Shown here in pieces: positions 20,309-30,071 of a DNA stretch of 64,000 bases. The stretch is from Candidatus Nitrosopelagicus sp. (GTDB lineage Archaea > Thermoproteota > Nitrososphaeria > Nitrososphaerales > Nitrosopumilaceae). How positions within the stretch are numbered: the first letter of the stretch is position 1; each line of letters opens with the position of its first letter. The translations under genes were made by a program, and so were the position numbers. The stretch covers positions 1 to 64,000 of the forward strand of contig JAOMDA010000002.1 in NCBI GenBank assembly GCA_028345295.1. Direction: 5' to 3'. The notes under the pieces are model-generated. The model was given only the letters and a program-made list of their open reading frames with translations. It did no database searches and was not told the origin of the DNA.

Positions 20309-23158
20309 ATGTATAGTGCTGAAAAACAAGACGGTGACGCACCACCACCTGATGCTGGAAAAATAATTAGATTAGGAATAGTTGCTTTAGTTGGAGTTGT
20401 AATTTTTGCATTAGCAGGAAATTCTGCTGTAATTTTCTCCATGAATGTCACAGAATTTGCTGATACTTTTACCAAACCTCTAATGTTCTCATTAATTGCA
20501 GGATTAGTATTAGCAGGAATCGCATTAATTCGTGTAAATGTAGTAAAACGTTCTTCATTAACTTGGTTTTTTATCAAAGTTGCAATTAATTTACTAAACA
20601 GAACTCCTAATGTACAAACTAATCAGTTAATTCCAAATTTTAGAGATTACAAATTATCAGGAGTTCATTTTGTAATCTGGCAAATTACAAAACTTCTGTT
20701 ATTTGGTGCATTTTTTGCAAATTTGATGTTCGGTTTTGGACTGGTGTATTTAGTTGAAGGTAATGATCTTGCATTAGAAAGTATAACCACAATATTCTCT
20801 CTGCCATTTGTTACACCATCATATGATCCATCATTTGCAATGGATAACGTAACACCAATGATACCAGGTTTGTTGTTGATTGTTCCTCCAATTTTAGGTG
20901 CAATTGGTTTACGTTTACTGTTATACATAGGATTTCATTCCATTATCGGTGTTGCAACATCATATATTCACGATTCCACTGATGGAAAGCCCAGATATCT
21001 GAATTATCTTTCAACAATTGAAGCAATAATTGGAATCGGAATTGTTTGGGTTGCATTTAACATGTTCTTTACAGACACAATTGATTACAATACTAGGTAT
21101 GCTATTGGTGGAACATTTGTTGTCGGATTTGCATTAATTGCATTTTCAATTTTTGATAGAATGCGTGCCAAAGTTCTCACACATATGTTCAAGAGAGATG
21201 TCTATATTCGTGTAATAACAATTATCGCAATTGCATTAGTAGTTGGAATTGCTATGAGTGTTAATAACAGTGTAGCAGATGCAAAAAAGATTGAATATCT
21301 TGGTCCATACACAGCACAACAAATAGGTGTAAATCGATATCTTGGTGAATTACAATATGTTACTGAGAATACACATGAAGTAGGTATTCCTTCAGTTAAT
21401 CCTAATAATATTGCAAGTTATGTAGAAGATAATGACGATGTATTAAGTAAAATTAGAGTCTGGGATTGGAATGCAGCCTTTGCAAAATTAAAGCCAGAAA
21501 TTGGTCTAATTCCGTACGTTGATTTTGAAGATAATGATATTCTTAGGTTTGATGATAAACTATACTGGACTGCATCTATGAAACCAATATTACCATCTTC
21601 AGTTAGCCTTGAAAACCAATGGTATAACGAACATCTTGTTTATACCCATGTGCCTGATGGCTTTCTAACTTTAGAAGCAACAAGTGGTCAGATTGTAGAT
21701 AGTGCTGAATTATTTGAACAACGAGCAATCTATTATGGTGAGGGAGGATTACTTGATGAAACATGGTCAGGTTATCCAGTCAACCGTACAGAAAGTGCAG
21801 AACTAAATAATGCAAAATATGAAGGTGCTGGAGGTGTAGATGTACCTCCACCATTAAGTTGGATTTTTGAACCAAACTTTTTGCTTTCATATCCGGGTGA
21901 GTCTGTACACATAATGAGATACAAGGATGTAAATGAAAGAATGCAAACACTGTATCCATACTTTTTGTATAATCTATTTGGAAAAGAATTAGATTCTTAT
22001 CCTGTAACTGATGGAACAAGTACTTACTGGTTAGTACCACTGATTGTTGGATTTGATACAAGTGATATTCCATATTCGGCAGGAAATCCGTATCTAAGAT
22101 TAGCTGGATATGGATTAGTTGATACCTATAATGGTGATATTAGTTTAATCAAATCTGGCGATGACTTTTTTTCAAACATGATGATGTCACAATATCAAGA
22201 TGACATTATTGAAACTCCTGCATGGTTATCAGAACAGATAAGATATCCAGAAGAACTATTCAAGTGGAAGACTGAGATGTATAACATCTATCACGTTACA
22301 GATGTGGAAACATTCATTCAAGCAAACGAATTCTATGAAATTCCAAGAGGTTTGGATACATACTATATTGAAGCCAAGCCACCAGGATTTGAAGAACCAG
22401 AATTTGTAGGTCTCTTATCACTGGAATTACGAGGTTCACAAGGTCGTAACTTGGCAGGATACATGGTAGTTCAGAATGATCTTGCACACTTAGGTCAAAT
22501 GACATTCTATGAAGTTCCATTGGATTCTGAAACTAAACTTCTTGGACCAAGTTCTGTTCGTGAAGCACTAGACAAAGACCCTGACTTTGCACAACTAAAG
22601 ACACTTTTACGAAATCCAAGAATTGGTGATAATATACTGTATCAAGTAGGCGAACATGATACTTACTTTATTCCAGTTTATACTGCAGGAGCAGGTGGTG
22701 CCGTTGCACAATTAGGAACTATTGCAGCTGTTGGTGCAGCATTTACAGGAGAATATTATGTTGGATTAGGTGAAACTCAAGAACAAGCATTTGAAGCATA
22801 TTTGCAAAAACTTTCTGGTGTAGTTCCTGCAGCTACCAGTGTTGATGGTGTTGTTCAACTAGATAGAGATCAGAGAATTGAGAAAGTATTAACAATATTT
22901 GAAGAAGAGGGCTTTGCATTAATTACACCAACAACAATGCAGATACCATTATCATTTGAGGAAGGTCAGATTGTATATTATACAGATTTAGATTATGAAG
23001 CAACTGAAACTCTTGTAAATGAGTTCCTTGAAAAATCTGGAAATTCTAACAAGAGAATACTCATGTGGGAAGAAGGCTCTACAATTAATCTAGGTACTAT
23101 TACGATAGTAGATTCAGTTCCTGAAATGCATTACATTTCGATTCAGATTGGTAAATAA
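20309..23158 (+). CDS. UPF0182-family large membrane protein
   Basis: 949 aa; N-terminal TM segments, then a long extracytoplasmic region with 'LTHMFKRDVYIR', 'YTHVPDGFLTLEATSG', 'KPPGFEEPEFVGL' resembling UPF0182 family. Confidence 0.8.
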   Translation: MYSAEKQDGDAPPPDAGKIIRLGIVALVGVVIFALAGNSAVIFSMNVTEFADTFTKPLMFSLIAGLVLAGIALIRVNVVKRSSLTWFFIKVAINLLNRTPNVQTNQLIPNFRDYKLSGVHFVIWQITKLLLFGAFFANLMFGFGLVYLVEGNDLALESITTIFSLPFVTPSYDPSFAMDNVTPMIPGLLLIVPPILGAIGLRLLLYIGFHSIIGVATSYIHDSTDGKPRYLNYLSTIEAIIGIGIVWVAFNMFFTDTIDYNTRYAIGGTFVVGFALIAFSIFDRMRAKVLTHMFKRDVYIRVITIIAIALVVGIAMSVNNSVADAKKIEYLGPYTAQQIGVNRYLGELQYVTENTHEVGIPSVNPNNIASYVEDNDDVLSKIRVWDWNAAFAKLKPEIGLIPYVDFEDNDILRFDDKLYWTASMKPILPSSVSLENQWYNEHLVYTHVPDGFLTLEATSGQIVDSAELFEQRAIYYGEGGLLDETWSGYPVNRTESAELNNAKYEGAGGVDVPPPLSWIFEPNFLLSYPGESVHIMRYKDVNERMQTLYPYFLYNLFGKELDSYPVTDGTSTYWLVPLIVGFDTSDIPYSAGNPYLRLAGYGLVDTYNGDISLIKSGDDFFSNMMMSQYQDDIIETPAWLSEQIRYPEELFKWKTEMYNIYHVTDVETFIQANEFYEIPRGLDTYYIEAKPPGFEEPEFVGLLSLELRGSQGRNLAGYMVVQNDLAHLGQMTFYEVPLDSETKLLGPSSVREALDKDPDFAQLKTLLRNPRIGDNILYQVGEHDTYFIPVYTAGAGGAVAQLGTIAAVGAAFTGEYYVGLGETQEQAFEAYLQKLSGVVPAATSVDGVVQLDRDQRIEKVLTIFEEEGFALITPTTMQIPLSFEEGQIVYYTDLDYEATETLVNEFLEKSGNSNKRILMWEEGSTINLGTITIVDSVPEMHYISIQIGK

Positions 23159-23285
23159 TTAACATCCTTTAATTCCACTACCAACGAAGAAAGGATAACA
23201 GCCAAACCACATTCCTCATATCTTGGTTTCATTGAATCTTTTTCTTAAATAATGAAATTTATTACAAGCATACTTTGCTATTTTC

Positions 23286-23828
23286 ATGTTACTAGTTGTA
23301 GATAATGGATCGGTATTCATTAGGGAAGTTTCTAAAGTTCTTTCCAACAATCATACAGAATATACCATAATTCCTTTTCATAATGTCATAAAGACAGAGC
23401 TGAAAAGATTTGATTCTTTTATTCTGTCTGGTAGACGAAGAAATGACCAAAAAATGAATGCAAATAATTCAGAAATCATAAATCATGCTGTGTCTGAAAA
23501 GAAATCACTGCTTGGAATATGTTATGGAGCAGAAATTCTTGCCTTGACGCTTGGAGGTACCATACGTAAATTAGATGATCCAATCAAAGGATTACATTCA
23601 GTAAATATTACAAAGAAAAATCCACTGGTTGACAAAGAAATTAAGGTATATCAAAGTCATAGTTATGAGATTGCAAAGTTAGGATCTCAACTAGAAAGCT
23701 ATGCAAGTTCTAATACTTGCCAACATGAGATATTCAAACACCACGATTTACCAATATTTGGTACCCAGTTTCACCCAGAGATGAGTAATGATGGTAAATC
23801 ACTAATTGAATTCTTTGTAAAATTATAG
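23286..23828 (+). CDS. Class I glutamine amidotransferase (GMP synthase subunit A-like)
   Basis: 'LLGICYGAEILALTLGG' nucleophile elbow, 'GTQFHPEMSNDG' His/Glu. Confidence 0.88.
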   Translation: MLLVVDNGSVFIREVSKVLSNNHTEYTIIPFHNVIKTELKRFDSFILSGRRRNDQKMNANNSEIINHAVSEKKSLLGICYGAEILALTLGGTIRKLDDPIKGLHSVNITKKNPLVDKEIKVYQSHSYEIAKLGSQLESYASSNTCQHEIFKHHDLPIFGTQFHPEMSNDGKSLIEFFVKL

Positions 23829-23859
23829 ATTGAAATATGGTTTATAATCGTGAAAATTC

Positions 23860-23970
23860 ATGGTAAAGAAACTTGAAATTGATTATAACGACAAAGGAGA
23901 GATAATATCTCCTTCGTACGTAGACATTGTCGCAAAAATTAATGAAATAATTGATAAGATCGAAAACTGA
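23860..23970 (+). CDS. Hypothetical 36-aa protein MVKKLEIDYNDKGEIISPSYVDIVAKINEIIDKIEN
   Basis: Read directly; ATG 23860, TGA 23968-23970. Below the ORF-track length threshold. Confidence 0.45.
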   Translation: MVKKLEIDYNDKGEIISPSYVDIVAKINEIIDKIEN

Positions 23971-23986
23971 TCATAATATTAAAAAA

Positions 23987-24061
23987 TGCGGAGTGCGGGA
24001 TTTGAACACGCGACCTTCAGCTTGGGAAGCTGACGTCATAACCGATCTAGACTAACTCCGC
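23987..24061 (-). tRNA. tRNA-Gly (CCC)
   Basis: Reverse complement GCGGAGTTAGTCTAGATCGGTTATGACGTCAGCTTCCCAAGCTGAAGGTCGCGTGTTCAAATCCCGCACTCCGCA; 7-bp acceptor GCGGAGT/ACTCCGC, anticodon loop TTCCCAA. Confidence 0.95.
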
Positions 24062-24113
24062 GCGTCTCAATTTTACTGATCAGGATTATATACGTTAACT
24101 AAGAATTAGGGCT

Positions 24114-24287
24114 ATGGATGCAAAGTGTCCCGAGTGTGATCTAGTAGCAATTTTAGATGATGAGTGCACCAAAATTAAATGTCCTCACTGTAATTTTGAA
24201 TCTAATTATGATGACTACATTGAGATAATGAAAGACAAAGCAATCAATATGTCAGCTGATTACATTCCAGATAGACCAGGATTTTAA
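24114..24287 (+). CDS. Zinc-ribbon microprotein (57 aa)
   Basis: MDAKCPECDLVAILDDECTKIKCPHCNFESNYDDYIEIMKDKAINMSADYIPDRPGF; two CPxC knuckles. Not in ORF track. Confidence 0.75.
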   Translation: MDAKCPECDLVAILDDECTKIKCPHCNFESNYDDYIEIMKDKAINMSADYIPDRPGF

Positions 24288-24410
24288 TTACCAAAAGTTT
24301 CCCTTATCTGAACAATCTAGATGTGAACCACATCTTGGGCAAATTAAATGGCAGGCCTGAACATCCAACATAATCTCTTTACATCTTGGACATTCAGTCT
24401 TATCTTTCAT
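24288..24410 (-). CDS. Zinc-ribbon microprotein (40 aa)
   Basis: MKDKTECPRCKEIMLDVQACHLICPRCGSHLDCSDKGNFW; two CPRC knuckles. Not in ORF track. Confidence 0.7.
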   Translation of the reverse strand: MKDKTECPRCKEIMLDVQACHLICPRCGSHLDCSDKGNFW

Positions 24411-24499
24411 AGAAATATGATATCAAAATAAGATTAAAGATTTTTTAGCAAACTTTTTTGTCCAAAGGTTAATTAGTAGTTCAAATTTTTTCAGATCAC

Positions 24500-24946
24500 T
24501 TGGCTAATTACAAACTAACAGTATCTGACAAAAATGGAAAATCCATTTCAAAAGAAGTAAAAGAAGCTGATGCAAATCCATTACTTGGTTTAGAAATTCC
24601 CGCTGAAACTGATGGATCCATTGTTGGTCTTTCAGGAAAAATAACCATAACTGGTGGAAGTGATAAATCAGGTGTACCCATGAGATCAGATGTACATGGT
24701 CAGGCACGAAAATATGTATTATTATCAAAAGGTGTTGGATTACAAGATACAGAAAAAGGATTAAGAAAAAGAAAACTTGTTAGAGGTAATACCATCTCTG
24801 ATGAGATTTATCAACTAAATTGCAAGTTTGACGGTGAATTAAAAGCAGAAGAGGCTAACGTAGAGGCACAAGAAGAAGCACCAAATAAAGAAGCACCAAA
24901 GAAAGAAGCACCAAAGAAAGAAGCACCAAAGAAAGAAGATAAATAA
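24500..24946 (+). CDS. rps6e: 30S ribosomal protein S6e with repetitive KEAPK tail
   Basis: 'KLTVSDKNGKSISKEV', 'ITGGSDKSGVPMRSDVHG', 'GVGLQDTEKGLRKRKLVRGNTISDEIYQLN'. Confidence 0.95.
   Translation: MANYKLTVSDKNGKSISKEVKEADANPLLGLEIPAETDGSIVGLSGKITITGGSDKSGVPMRSDVHGQARKYVLLSKGVGLQDTEKGLRKRKLVRGNTISDEIYQLNCKFDGELKAEEANVEAQEEAPNKEAPKKEAPKKEAPKKEDK
24875..24934 (+). repeat. 4 x 15-bp tandem repeat (GAAGCACCAAAGAAA) in the S6e C-terminal tail
   Basis: Unit 1 GAAGCACCAAATAAA (24875-24889), then three exact GAAGCACCAAAGAAA copies (24890-24934). Confidence 0.95.
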
Positions 24947-24997
24947 AATTCTAAATTAAAGGCATACCTTAACATAGTACAATTTCAGTTTTTAACT

Positions 24998-26260
24998 ATG
25001 CATTGGAAAGATTCTCTTCCTGATTGGTATGTAAAAAAATATGGACGTCAGCCATGTGTAAATATTGGCACAGCAGGTCATGTTGATCACGGAAAAACAT
25101 CACTTATTCAGGCATTAACTGGTAAATGGACAAGTGTTCATAGTCAAGAACTTAAAAGAGGAATTACAATTAGAGTTGGATATTCTGATGCAGCATTTTA
25201 CAAATGTCCAAAATGTGAAGCACCATCAAACTATTCTGCATCAACAGAATGTCCAAACTGTAAAGCAGAAACTGAGTTGAGTAGAGTTGTCAGTTTTGTA
25301 GACAGTCCAGGGCATGAGAGTCTTATGGCAAATATGTTATCAGGTTCTGCATTAATGGATGGTGCCATATTACTAGTCGCAGCAAATGAAAAAGTTCCTC
25401 AACCTCAGAGCAAGGAACATCTTTTAGCCCTTCAAACACTTGGAATCACACAAATTGTTGTTGTTCAAAATAAAGTTGATCTAATTAGTTACAAAGAAGC
25501 ATTAACAAACTATTCTGATATTACAAAATTTACCAAGGGAACAAATGCATCTAAATCACCAATTGTTCCAGTATCAGCCCAATCAGGTCTGAATCTTGAT
25601 GCGTTAATTTCTACTATAGAAAATAATATTAAAACACCAGAAAGAGACGAATCTAAAAATTCGGTTTTGCACGTTTTACGTTCATTTGATATCAACAAAC
25701 CTGGAAGTATTATTCAAGATATGAAAGGTGGAGTGATTGGTGGAAGTCTAACACAGGGAATCTTTAATGTTGGAGACGAAATAGAAATCAAGCCTGGATT
25801 GAACAATGACAAAAAACAGAGCTACGAACCAATCCATACCGAAATCGTCTCATTAGGTACTGGTGCAGGTACAGTTGATTCTGTAAAACCGGGTGGTTTG
25901 GTCGCTATAGGAACAAAATTAGATCCTACACTAACAAGAGGTGACTCGTTGCTTGGCTCAGTTGTAGGAAAACCAGACTCGTTACCTGATAACTCTAACA
26001 ACGCAAGATTAGAAATTAGTTTGTTTGATTCAGCAGTTGGTTCTGCCAATGAAGAAAAGATAACTCCTATCAAAATAGGAGAGAATCTACGAGTAAATAT
26101 TGGAACTGCTCCAATTCTTGGAAAGGTTACTAATGTCAAATCTGAAAACATTGAATTATCTTTTAAAAGATCAGTATGCCTCTTTGAAAAAAGTAACGTT
26201 GCTATCAGCAGAAGGATTTCTGACAGATGGCGATTAATTGGTGCCGGAATAGTTGGTTAA
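24998..26260 (+). CDS. eif2g: Translation initiation factor aIF-2 subunit gamma
   Basis: 'NIGTAGHVDHGKTSLIQALTGKWTSVHSQELKRGITIRVGYSDA', zinc knuckle 'CPKCEAPSNYSASTECPNCKAETELSRVVSFVDSPGHESLMANMLSG'. Confidence 0.97.
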   Translation: MHWKDSLPDWYVKKYGRQPCVNIGTAGHVDHGKTSLIQALTGKWTSVHSQELKRGITIRVGYSDAAFYKCPKCEAPSNYSASTECPNCKAETELSRVVSFVDSPGHESLMANMLSGSALMDGAILLVAANEKVPQPQSKEHLLALQTLGITQIVVVQNKVDLISYKEALTNYSDITKFTKGTNASKSPIVPVSAQSGLNLDALISTIENNIKTPERDESKNSVLHVLRSFDINKPGSIIQDMKGGVIGGSLTQGIFNVGDEIEIKPGLNNDKKQSYEPIHTEIVSLGTGAGTVDSVKPGGLVAIGTKLDPTLTRGDSLLGSVVGKPDSLPDNSNNARLEISLFDSAVGSANEEKITPIKIGENLRVNIGTAPILGKVTNVKSENIELSFKRSVCLFEKSNVAISRRISDRWRLIGAGIVG

Positions 26261-26621
26261 AGTAATTACTGATACCAGTTTTTTGATGCTTTTAGTCTCT
26301 AATAGAATTAAAAACATGAATGACATAGACGTTGAAATTGGTCATCTAGAGTTTATTGTTCCCGAAATAGTAATTGAAGAACTAAAGCATCTCTCTAATG
26401 ATGAATCAAAAGGAAAAGTTGCACTTCAAACATTAGAACTGATAAAATCATATGAAACCAACTCAATTTCTGGTAAAACTGCTGATGATGGTATATTGAA
26501 TTTTGTAAAAGAAAATGGTGGAATGGTAGCAACTATAGATAAAGAACTAAAGAGTAAGATCAAAGAAGTCGGAGGTTCTGTTTTATCAATACATAATGAT
26601 AAGATCGTTCTTGAAAACTAG
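26253..26621 (+). CDS. PIN-domain protein (Fcf1/VapC-like)
   Basis: 'VITDTSFLMLLV', 'TADDGILNFVKENGGMVATIDKELKSKI' conserved acids; TTG start overlapping the aIF2-gamma stop. Confidence 0.8.
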   Translation: MVKVITDTSFLMLLVSNRIKNMNDIDVEIGHLEFIVPEIVIEELKHLSNDESKGKVALQTLELIKSYETNSISGKTADDGILNFVKENGGMVATIDKELKSKIKEVGGSVLSIHNDKIVLEN

Positions 26622-26656
26622 AAAACTTTATTTTTTAAATAAACATTCAAAGAATA

Positions 26657-27115
26657 ATGACTGCAGATAATCTCCAAATCTTCTCAACGGATTTTGAGGA
26701 TGGTGAGGAAATTCCAAAAAAATGTGGTTATATGCATGGAAATGTAGAACCTTCCATTAATGTTGATGGTACAGATGGACCTCTAGGTTCTTCGTACGCA
26801 TTAATCATGGATGATCCAGATGCAATGGCTGCAGTTGGAAAAGTTTGGGTTCATTGGCTGGAATATAGGTCACCAGAGGTTGATGGTGACAAAAATGTAA
26901 ATATTATAAAATGGGGTCGTGGCAAAAATGATTTTGATGTACTTGGTTATGGAGGTCCTGCTCCACCAGACAAACGTCATACGTATGTCTTCACACTTTA
27001 TGATCTTGATACAAGATTAAATCTGAAAAATGGTTTTTCCAGGCAAGAATTAGAAGATGCAATGAAAGGTCATATTATTGCAGAAGCAAAACTAACTGGA
27101 ACTTTTGCTCCATAA
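26657..27115 (+). CDS. YbhB/YbcL-family (PEBP/Raf kinase inhibitor-like) protein
   Basis: 'SYALIMDDPDAMAAVGKVWVHWLEY', 'YGGPAPPDKRHTYVFTLYDLD'. Confidence 0.92.
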   Translation: MTADNLQIFSTDFEDGEEIPKKCGYMHGNVEPSINVDGTDGPLGSSYALIMDDPDAMAAVGKVWVHWLEYRSPEVDGDKNVNIIKWGRGKNDFDVLGYGGPAPPDKRHTYVFTLYDLDTRLNLKNGFSRQELEDAMKGHIIAEAKLTGTFAP

Positions 27116-27118
27116 AAT

Positions 27119-27274
27119 TTATTTATTTTTTTCAGCGATTCTGTATCTTAGATATTTGTCATCTGGAGAAAATTTTGCCGGATGAACACCATGTGTCTTC
27201 TCTTCACACTCGTTACAGATGTCTTTGAGTGTGTATTTTTTACATTTTGAACATTTTCTTAACTGAAATCGCAT
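27119..27274 (-). CDS. nop10: H/ACA RNP component Nop10
   Basis: MRFQLRKCSKCKKYTLKDICNECEEKTHGVHPAKFSPDDKYLRYRIAEKNK; classic Nop10 with CxxC..CxxC; adjacent to aIF2-alpha. Confidence 0.92.
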   Translation of the reverse strand: MRFQLRKCSKCKKYTLKDICNECEEKTHGVHPAKFSPDDKYLRYRIAEKNK

Positions 27275-27276
27275 TT

Positions 27277-28080
27277 TTATCCTTCACCAGTCTTTTTTGA
27301 TTCTTCCCTTGTGAATTTGAATTCTCCACCTTGTTTTTTACTATCTTTTTCAATTTTTTCAATAATTGGTTTTAATATTTTTTCAGCAGTTTTAAAATCT
27401 TGTGTAATAATACTTAGTCTATATTTTGGTGCACCAATATAGGAAATCTCAATTTTGGAATCATTATTTTCTTTAAGAATATCAAGTAAAATTTTTCTAA
27501 TAATTTCAACCCCATTAGACTTATCATTTGTTAATTCTATAATTCCACGAATTTCAACAGTTGGTAGTTTAATTTTCGTACTAATATCTTCAATTACAGT
27601 TTTAATTTGTTCTGATATGTCTAATTTTTCTAATGACTCTTTATTTTTTGTGGCAATATCTATTATTGCATCATAGACTGAATCATATTTTGATAAAAGT
27701 TGATCTTCAATTTCTTCAATTTGTTTTGTTGAAAGTTTAGCTTTCTCTTGAATGTTTTTTAAAATACCTTGTTCTTTTTCAAATCTTTTTACGTCTAGTA
27801 GCTTTTTCTTTCTTTGATCTTTTGATATTTGCTTTAATGAAAGATCAATTTCTCCTCTAGCAGCCTGAACTTTTTTTACTAGTAAGACTTTTTTTTCATT
27901 TTCTTTCACATATCTTGTAACTTTTCTTACCCATCCGGGTGCAATTTCTGAAACATGCAAAAATCCCTGAATTCCATTGTATTCATCTAAAGTAACGTAT
28001 GCACCATGATCACTAACCTTTGTTATCGTTGCAATTACTATCTCTCCTATTTCAGGTAATTCTTGTATTTCAGTAGACAT
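27277..28080 (-). CDS. eif2a: Translation initiation factor aIF-2 subunit alpha
   Basis: S1 domain 'GEIVIATITKVSDHGAYVTLDEYNGIQGFLHVSEIAPGWVRKVTRYVKENEKKVLLVKKV'. Confidence 0.96.
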   Translation of the reverse strand: MSTEIQELPEIGEIVIATITKVSDHGAYVTLDEYNGIQGFLHVSEIAPGWVRKVTRYVKENEKKVLLVKKVQAARGEIDLSLKQISKDQRKKKLLDVKRFEKEQGILKNIQEKAKLSTKQIEEIEDQLLSKYDSVYDAIIDIATKNKESLEKLDISEQIKTVIEDISTKIKLPTVEIRGIIELTNDKSNGVEIIRKILLDILKENNDSKIEISYIGAPKYRLSIITQDFKTAEKILKPIIEKIEKDSKKQGGEFKFTREESKKTGEG

Positions 28081-28119
28081 TTGTTCAAATAATCAAAGCA
28101 GGTAATTTAATGGTGATGG

Positions 28120-28653
28120 TTAGAAATCAATTCCCTTTTTTGCTTTTATACCAGACTTGAAGGGATGTTTGATTTCTTTCATTTCTGTAACTAAATCAGC
28201 AAGATCTATTATCTCTTGTTTGGCATGATTCCCAGTTAATACCAAGTCCAAATCATCAGGTTTCATTTTTATTAATTCTATTACCTGCTCAGTTTTTATC
28301 AAACCTAAATCAACAGCATAGTTAATTTCATCCAAAATTACCACATCAAATTTTTTTGAATTGATTTTTTCCTTACAAATTTTTATTGCTTCTTCAGCAA
28401 TTTTTTCATGATCTTCACGTGGACTTTTATCATCTATTATTCCCACAAAACCCTTGCCAACTGCAATTAATTCCAATTCAGGTTCCAATCTTTTCACCGA
28501 ATCAAGTTCTCCATAATGCCATGAGCCTTTGATAAATTGGATCATGCAAACTTTATGGTTATATCCTATTGCTCTTAGTGCCAAACCCAATGCAGCAGTT
28601 GTTTTTCCTTTTCCACTACCAGTGTATATAATTACAAAGCCTTTTTCTGACAT
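28120..28653 (-). CDS. cobO: Cob(I)yrinic acid a,c-diamide adenosyltransferase (CobO/BtuR family)
   Basis: 'IIYTGSGKGKTTAALGLALRAIGYNHKVCMIQFIKGSWHYGE', 'DVVILDEINYAVDLGLI', 'LVLTGNHA'. Confidence 0.93.
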   Translation of the reverse strand: MSEKGFVIIYTGSGKGKTTAALGLALRAIGYNHKVCMIQFIKGSWHYGELDSVKRLEPELELIAVGKGFVGIIDDKSPREDHEKIAEEAIKICKEKINSKKFDVVILDEINYAVDLGLIKTEQVIELIKMKPDDLDLVLTGNHAKQEIIDLADLVTEMKEIKHPFKSGIKAKKGIDF

Positions 28654-28715
28654 GAATTGAATATAATAGATTATAACGATTGTAATAAAGCATATGAAAT
28701 CAATTTAAATAAAAA

Positions 28716-30071
28716 ATGCGTCAAGTAATTGAATTGAGAATTCCAAGATTAGTAATTGCTGGTTCGACAAGTGGTGTTGGAAAAACTTCAATTACAAGTG
28801 CAATAATTTATGGATTGAAAAAAAGAGGATATACAATACAGCCATTCAAGGTTGGACCTGATTACATTGATCCAACATATCTAACTTCTATTTCAAATAA
28901 TGAAACAAAGAATCTAGATGTTTGGTTGATGGGAAAAAATGAACTTATCAAAAGTTTTGTTAAGGGTTCAACCTCTGATATTTCAATTATAGAAGGAGTA
29001 ATGGGATATTACGATGGATTTGGTGGGAAAACAAACCATGCAAGCACTCATCATGTTGCCACATTACTAAAATCTCCTGTAATTTTAATTCTTGATGCAA
29101 GTAAGACATCTAGATCAATTGCAGCAACCGCATTAGGATTTACAAAATTTCACAGAAACTCTAGAATTTCAGGCATAATATTAAATAAAATTGGAAGCAA
29201 AAAACATGATACGTTATGTCGTCATGCATTAGAAAATCTTAACATTCCCATAATAGGCTCAATTCCCAAAAACTCTGAAAATATTTTAGAATCAAGACAT
29301 CTAGGATTAATTCCAATTACAGAACAGAAACAACTTCAGAAAACAATCGAACAAGCCGCAAAAGAAATATCAAACTATCTTAATTTTGAAAAGATTGTTG
29401 AGATCTGTAACAATGTACAGCAATTACCAAAAACTAAGCCACAAAAATTCAAGAAAGAAAAAACTTCTATTGCAATAGCACTTGACAGTTCATTTAATTT
29501 CTATTATCATGATAATATTGAAGCATTACGACGAGAGGGTGCAAAAATTAAGTTCTTTAGTCCAGTATCTGACAAAAAAATTCCTGTATGTGATTGTATA
29601 TACATAGGCGGTGGATTTCCAGAGATTTTAGGTAAGAAACTAAGTCAAAATACTACTATGAAGAAGTCTATCAAACAAGCTGCAGAAAGTGGTGTTCCAA
29701 TATATGCAGAATGTGGTGGCTTGATGTATCTTACTAATTCAATTAGTCATCAAAATCAAAAATACAAGATGATAGGTTTGTTTGATGCCGAAACTGAAAT
29801 GACGAAAAAAATGACATTAAATTACACAGAGGGTAAAATTAACTCGAACTGTTTAATCTCTACTCCAAGAAAATTTCATGCACATGAATTTCACTATTCA
29901 AAGATACATGGAATTGCAAAAGATGCAAAATTTCTTTATGAGCTTAACATTGGTGAGGGAATTTCATCAAAAAGAGATGGTATTTCAGAATACAATGTGA
30001 TTGCATCCTATTGTCATCTTTATTTTGATAGTGCAAAATTTGCATCAAACATAATTAGAAATATCAGTTAG
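28716..30071 (+). CDS. cbiA: Cobyrinate a,c-diamide synthase
   Basis: 'LVIAGSTSGVGKTSITSAIIYGLKKRGYTIQPFKVGPDYIDPTYLT', 'GGGFPE', 'PIYAECGGLMYL'. Confidence 0.95.
   Translation: MRQVIELRIPRLVIAGSTSGVGKTSITSAIIYGLKKRGYTIQPFKVGPDYIDPTYLTSISNNETKNLDVWLMGKNELIKSFVKGSTSDISIIEGVMGYYDGFGGKTNHASTHHVATLLKSPVILILDASKTSRSIAATALGFTKFHRNSRISGIILNKIGSKKHDTLCRHALENLNIPIIGSIPKNSENILESRHLGLIPITEQKQLQKTIEQAAKEISNYLNFEKIVEICNNVQQLPKTKPQKFKKEKTSIAIALDSSFNFYYHDNIEALRREGAKIKFFSPVSDKKIPVCDCIYIGGGFPEILGKKLSQNTTMKKSIKQAAESGVPIYAECGGLMYLTNSISHQNQKYKMIGLFDAETEMTKKMTLNYTEGKINSNCLISTPRKFHAHEFHYSKIHGIAKDAKFLYELNIGEGISSKRDGISEYNVIASYCHLYFDSAKFASNIIRNIS

Noticed and set aside
21780-22520. Minus-strand ORFs within the UPF0182 gene
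   Set aside because: His/Leu-rich shadow translations antisense to a strong CDS.
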